This document shows, in pieces, positions 63,916-64,000 of a stretch of DNA of 64,000 nt. The notes beneath the pieces are model-generated. The model was not told the DNA's origin, ran no database searches, and saw only the letters and a list, made by a program, of their open reading frames with translations. The stretch comes from Chlorokybus atmophyticus (Eukaryota > Streptophyta > Chlorokybophyceae > Chlorokybales > Chlorokybaceae). The DNA is taken from contig RHPI01001327.1 of NCBI GenBank assembly GCA_009103225.1, positions 161,233 through 225,232 of the forward strand, in the 5' to 3' direction. Each line of letters opens with the position of its first letter. The stretch's first letter is position 1. Both the position numbers and the translations under genes were made by a program.

Positions 63916-64000
<85 letters not shown>
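63896..64000. other. Poly-C run at window end
   Basis: About 105 C with one G near 63915. Copy A at the equivalent place has only six C. This is probably a sequencing or assembly artefact; see also the CCCCCCTCCN stretch at 61608-61624 inside an intron. Confidence 0.85.

Overview
This window is eukaryotic nuclear DNA. Its genes are split into many short exons by GT-AG introns (one GC-AG intron is visible), several sit in divergent pairs, and introns and spacers carry long CA/GT/CG-alternating simple repeats. The gene set points to a plastid-bearing member of the plant lineage: a plant-type two-helix HMG-CoA reductase, a plant-type VIP1/VIH diphosphoinositol kinase, a FRA3-like WD40/5-phosphatase, a GCK-domain protein, and a ferredoxin-like protein and an atypical SDR whose N-termini look like transit peptides. 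HMG-CoA reductase argues against a core chlorophyte. An early-diverging streptophyte or related alga is my best guess, by inference only.

Layout. 63-2897 (+): 3' part of a GT4-GT2 glycosyltransferase fusion. 3047-4644 (-): TATA-binding protein, divergent from 5239-11860 (+), a WD40/inositol-polyphosphate 5-phosphatase. 12783-15099 (-): HMG-CoA reductase. 15100-17333: no gene seen. 17334-24230: a retrotransposon complex with a minus-strand chromovirus-type gag-pol whose flanking LTRs are inverted instead of direct. 25575-27919 (+): COP9 signalosome subunit 7. 28910-31767 (-): Dim1 rRNA dimethyladenosine transferase, divergent from 32203-34217 (+), an NAD(P)-binding SDR. 34695-37227 (-): ClpP. 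38031-44109 (-): VIP1/PPIP5K, divergent from 44822-45900 (+), a GCK protein. 46149-46617: assembly gap. 47096-49194 (-): unrecognised polyQ protein, divergent from 49312-50582 (+), a ferredoxin-like protein. 52343-54295 (+): mitochondrial K+/H+-exchange-related protein. 55097-57426 (+): RNA polymerase III Rpc31-type subunit. 59553-62742 (+): an unusual SAM / nuclease-like / kinase-like protein lying between two copies of a dispersed repeat. The window ends in a poly-C run.

Most genes are unrelated housekeeping functions and form no pathway. The two phosphoinositide/inositol-phosphate enzymes (5-phosphatase and PPIP5K) are the only functional pair. The most unusual items are the three-part SAM / PD-(D/E)XK-like / kinase protein, the head-to-head LTR arrangement with an in-frame UAG between gag and pol, two genes with tandemly duplicated terminal exons, and two perfect palindromes with single-base centres at the Rpc31 gene.

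Exon boundaries were placed by reading splice signals, reading-frame continuity and family conservation by eye. No transcript evidence was available.
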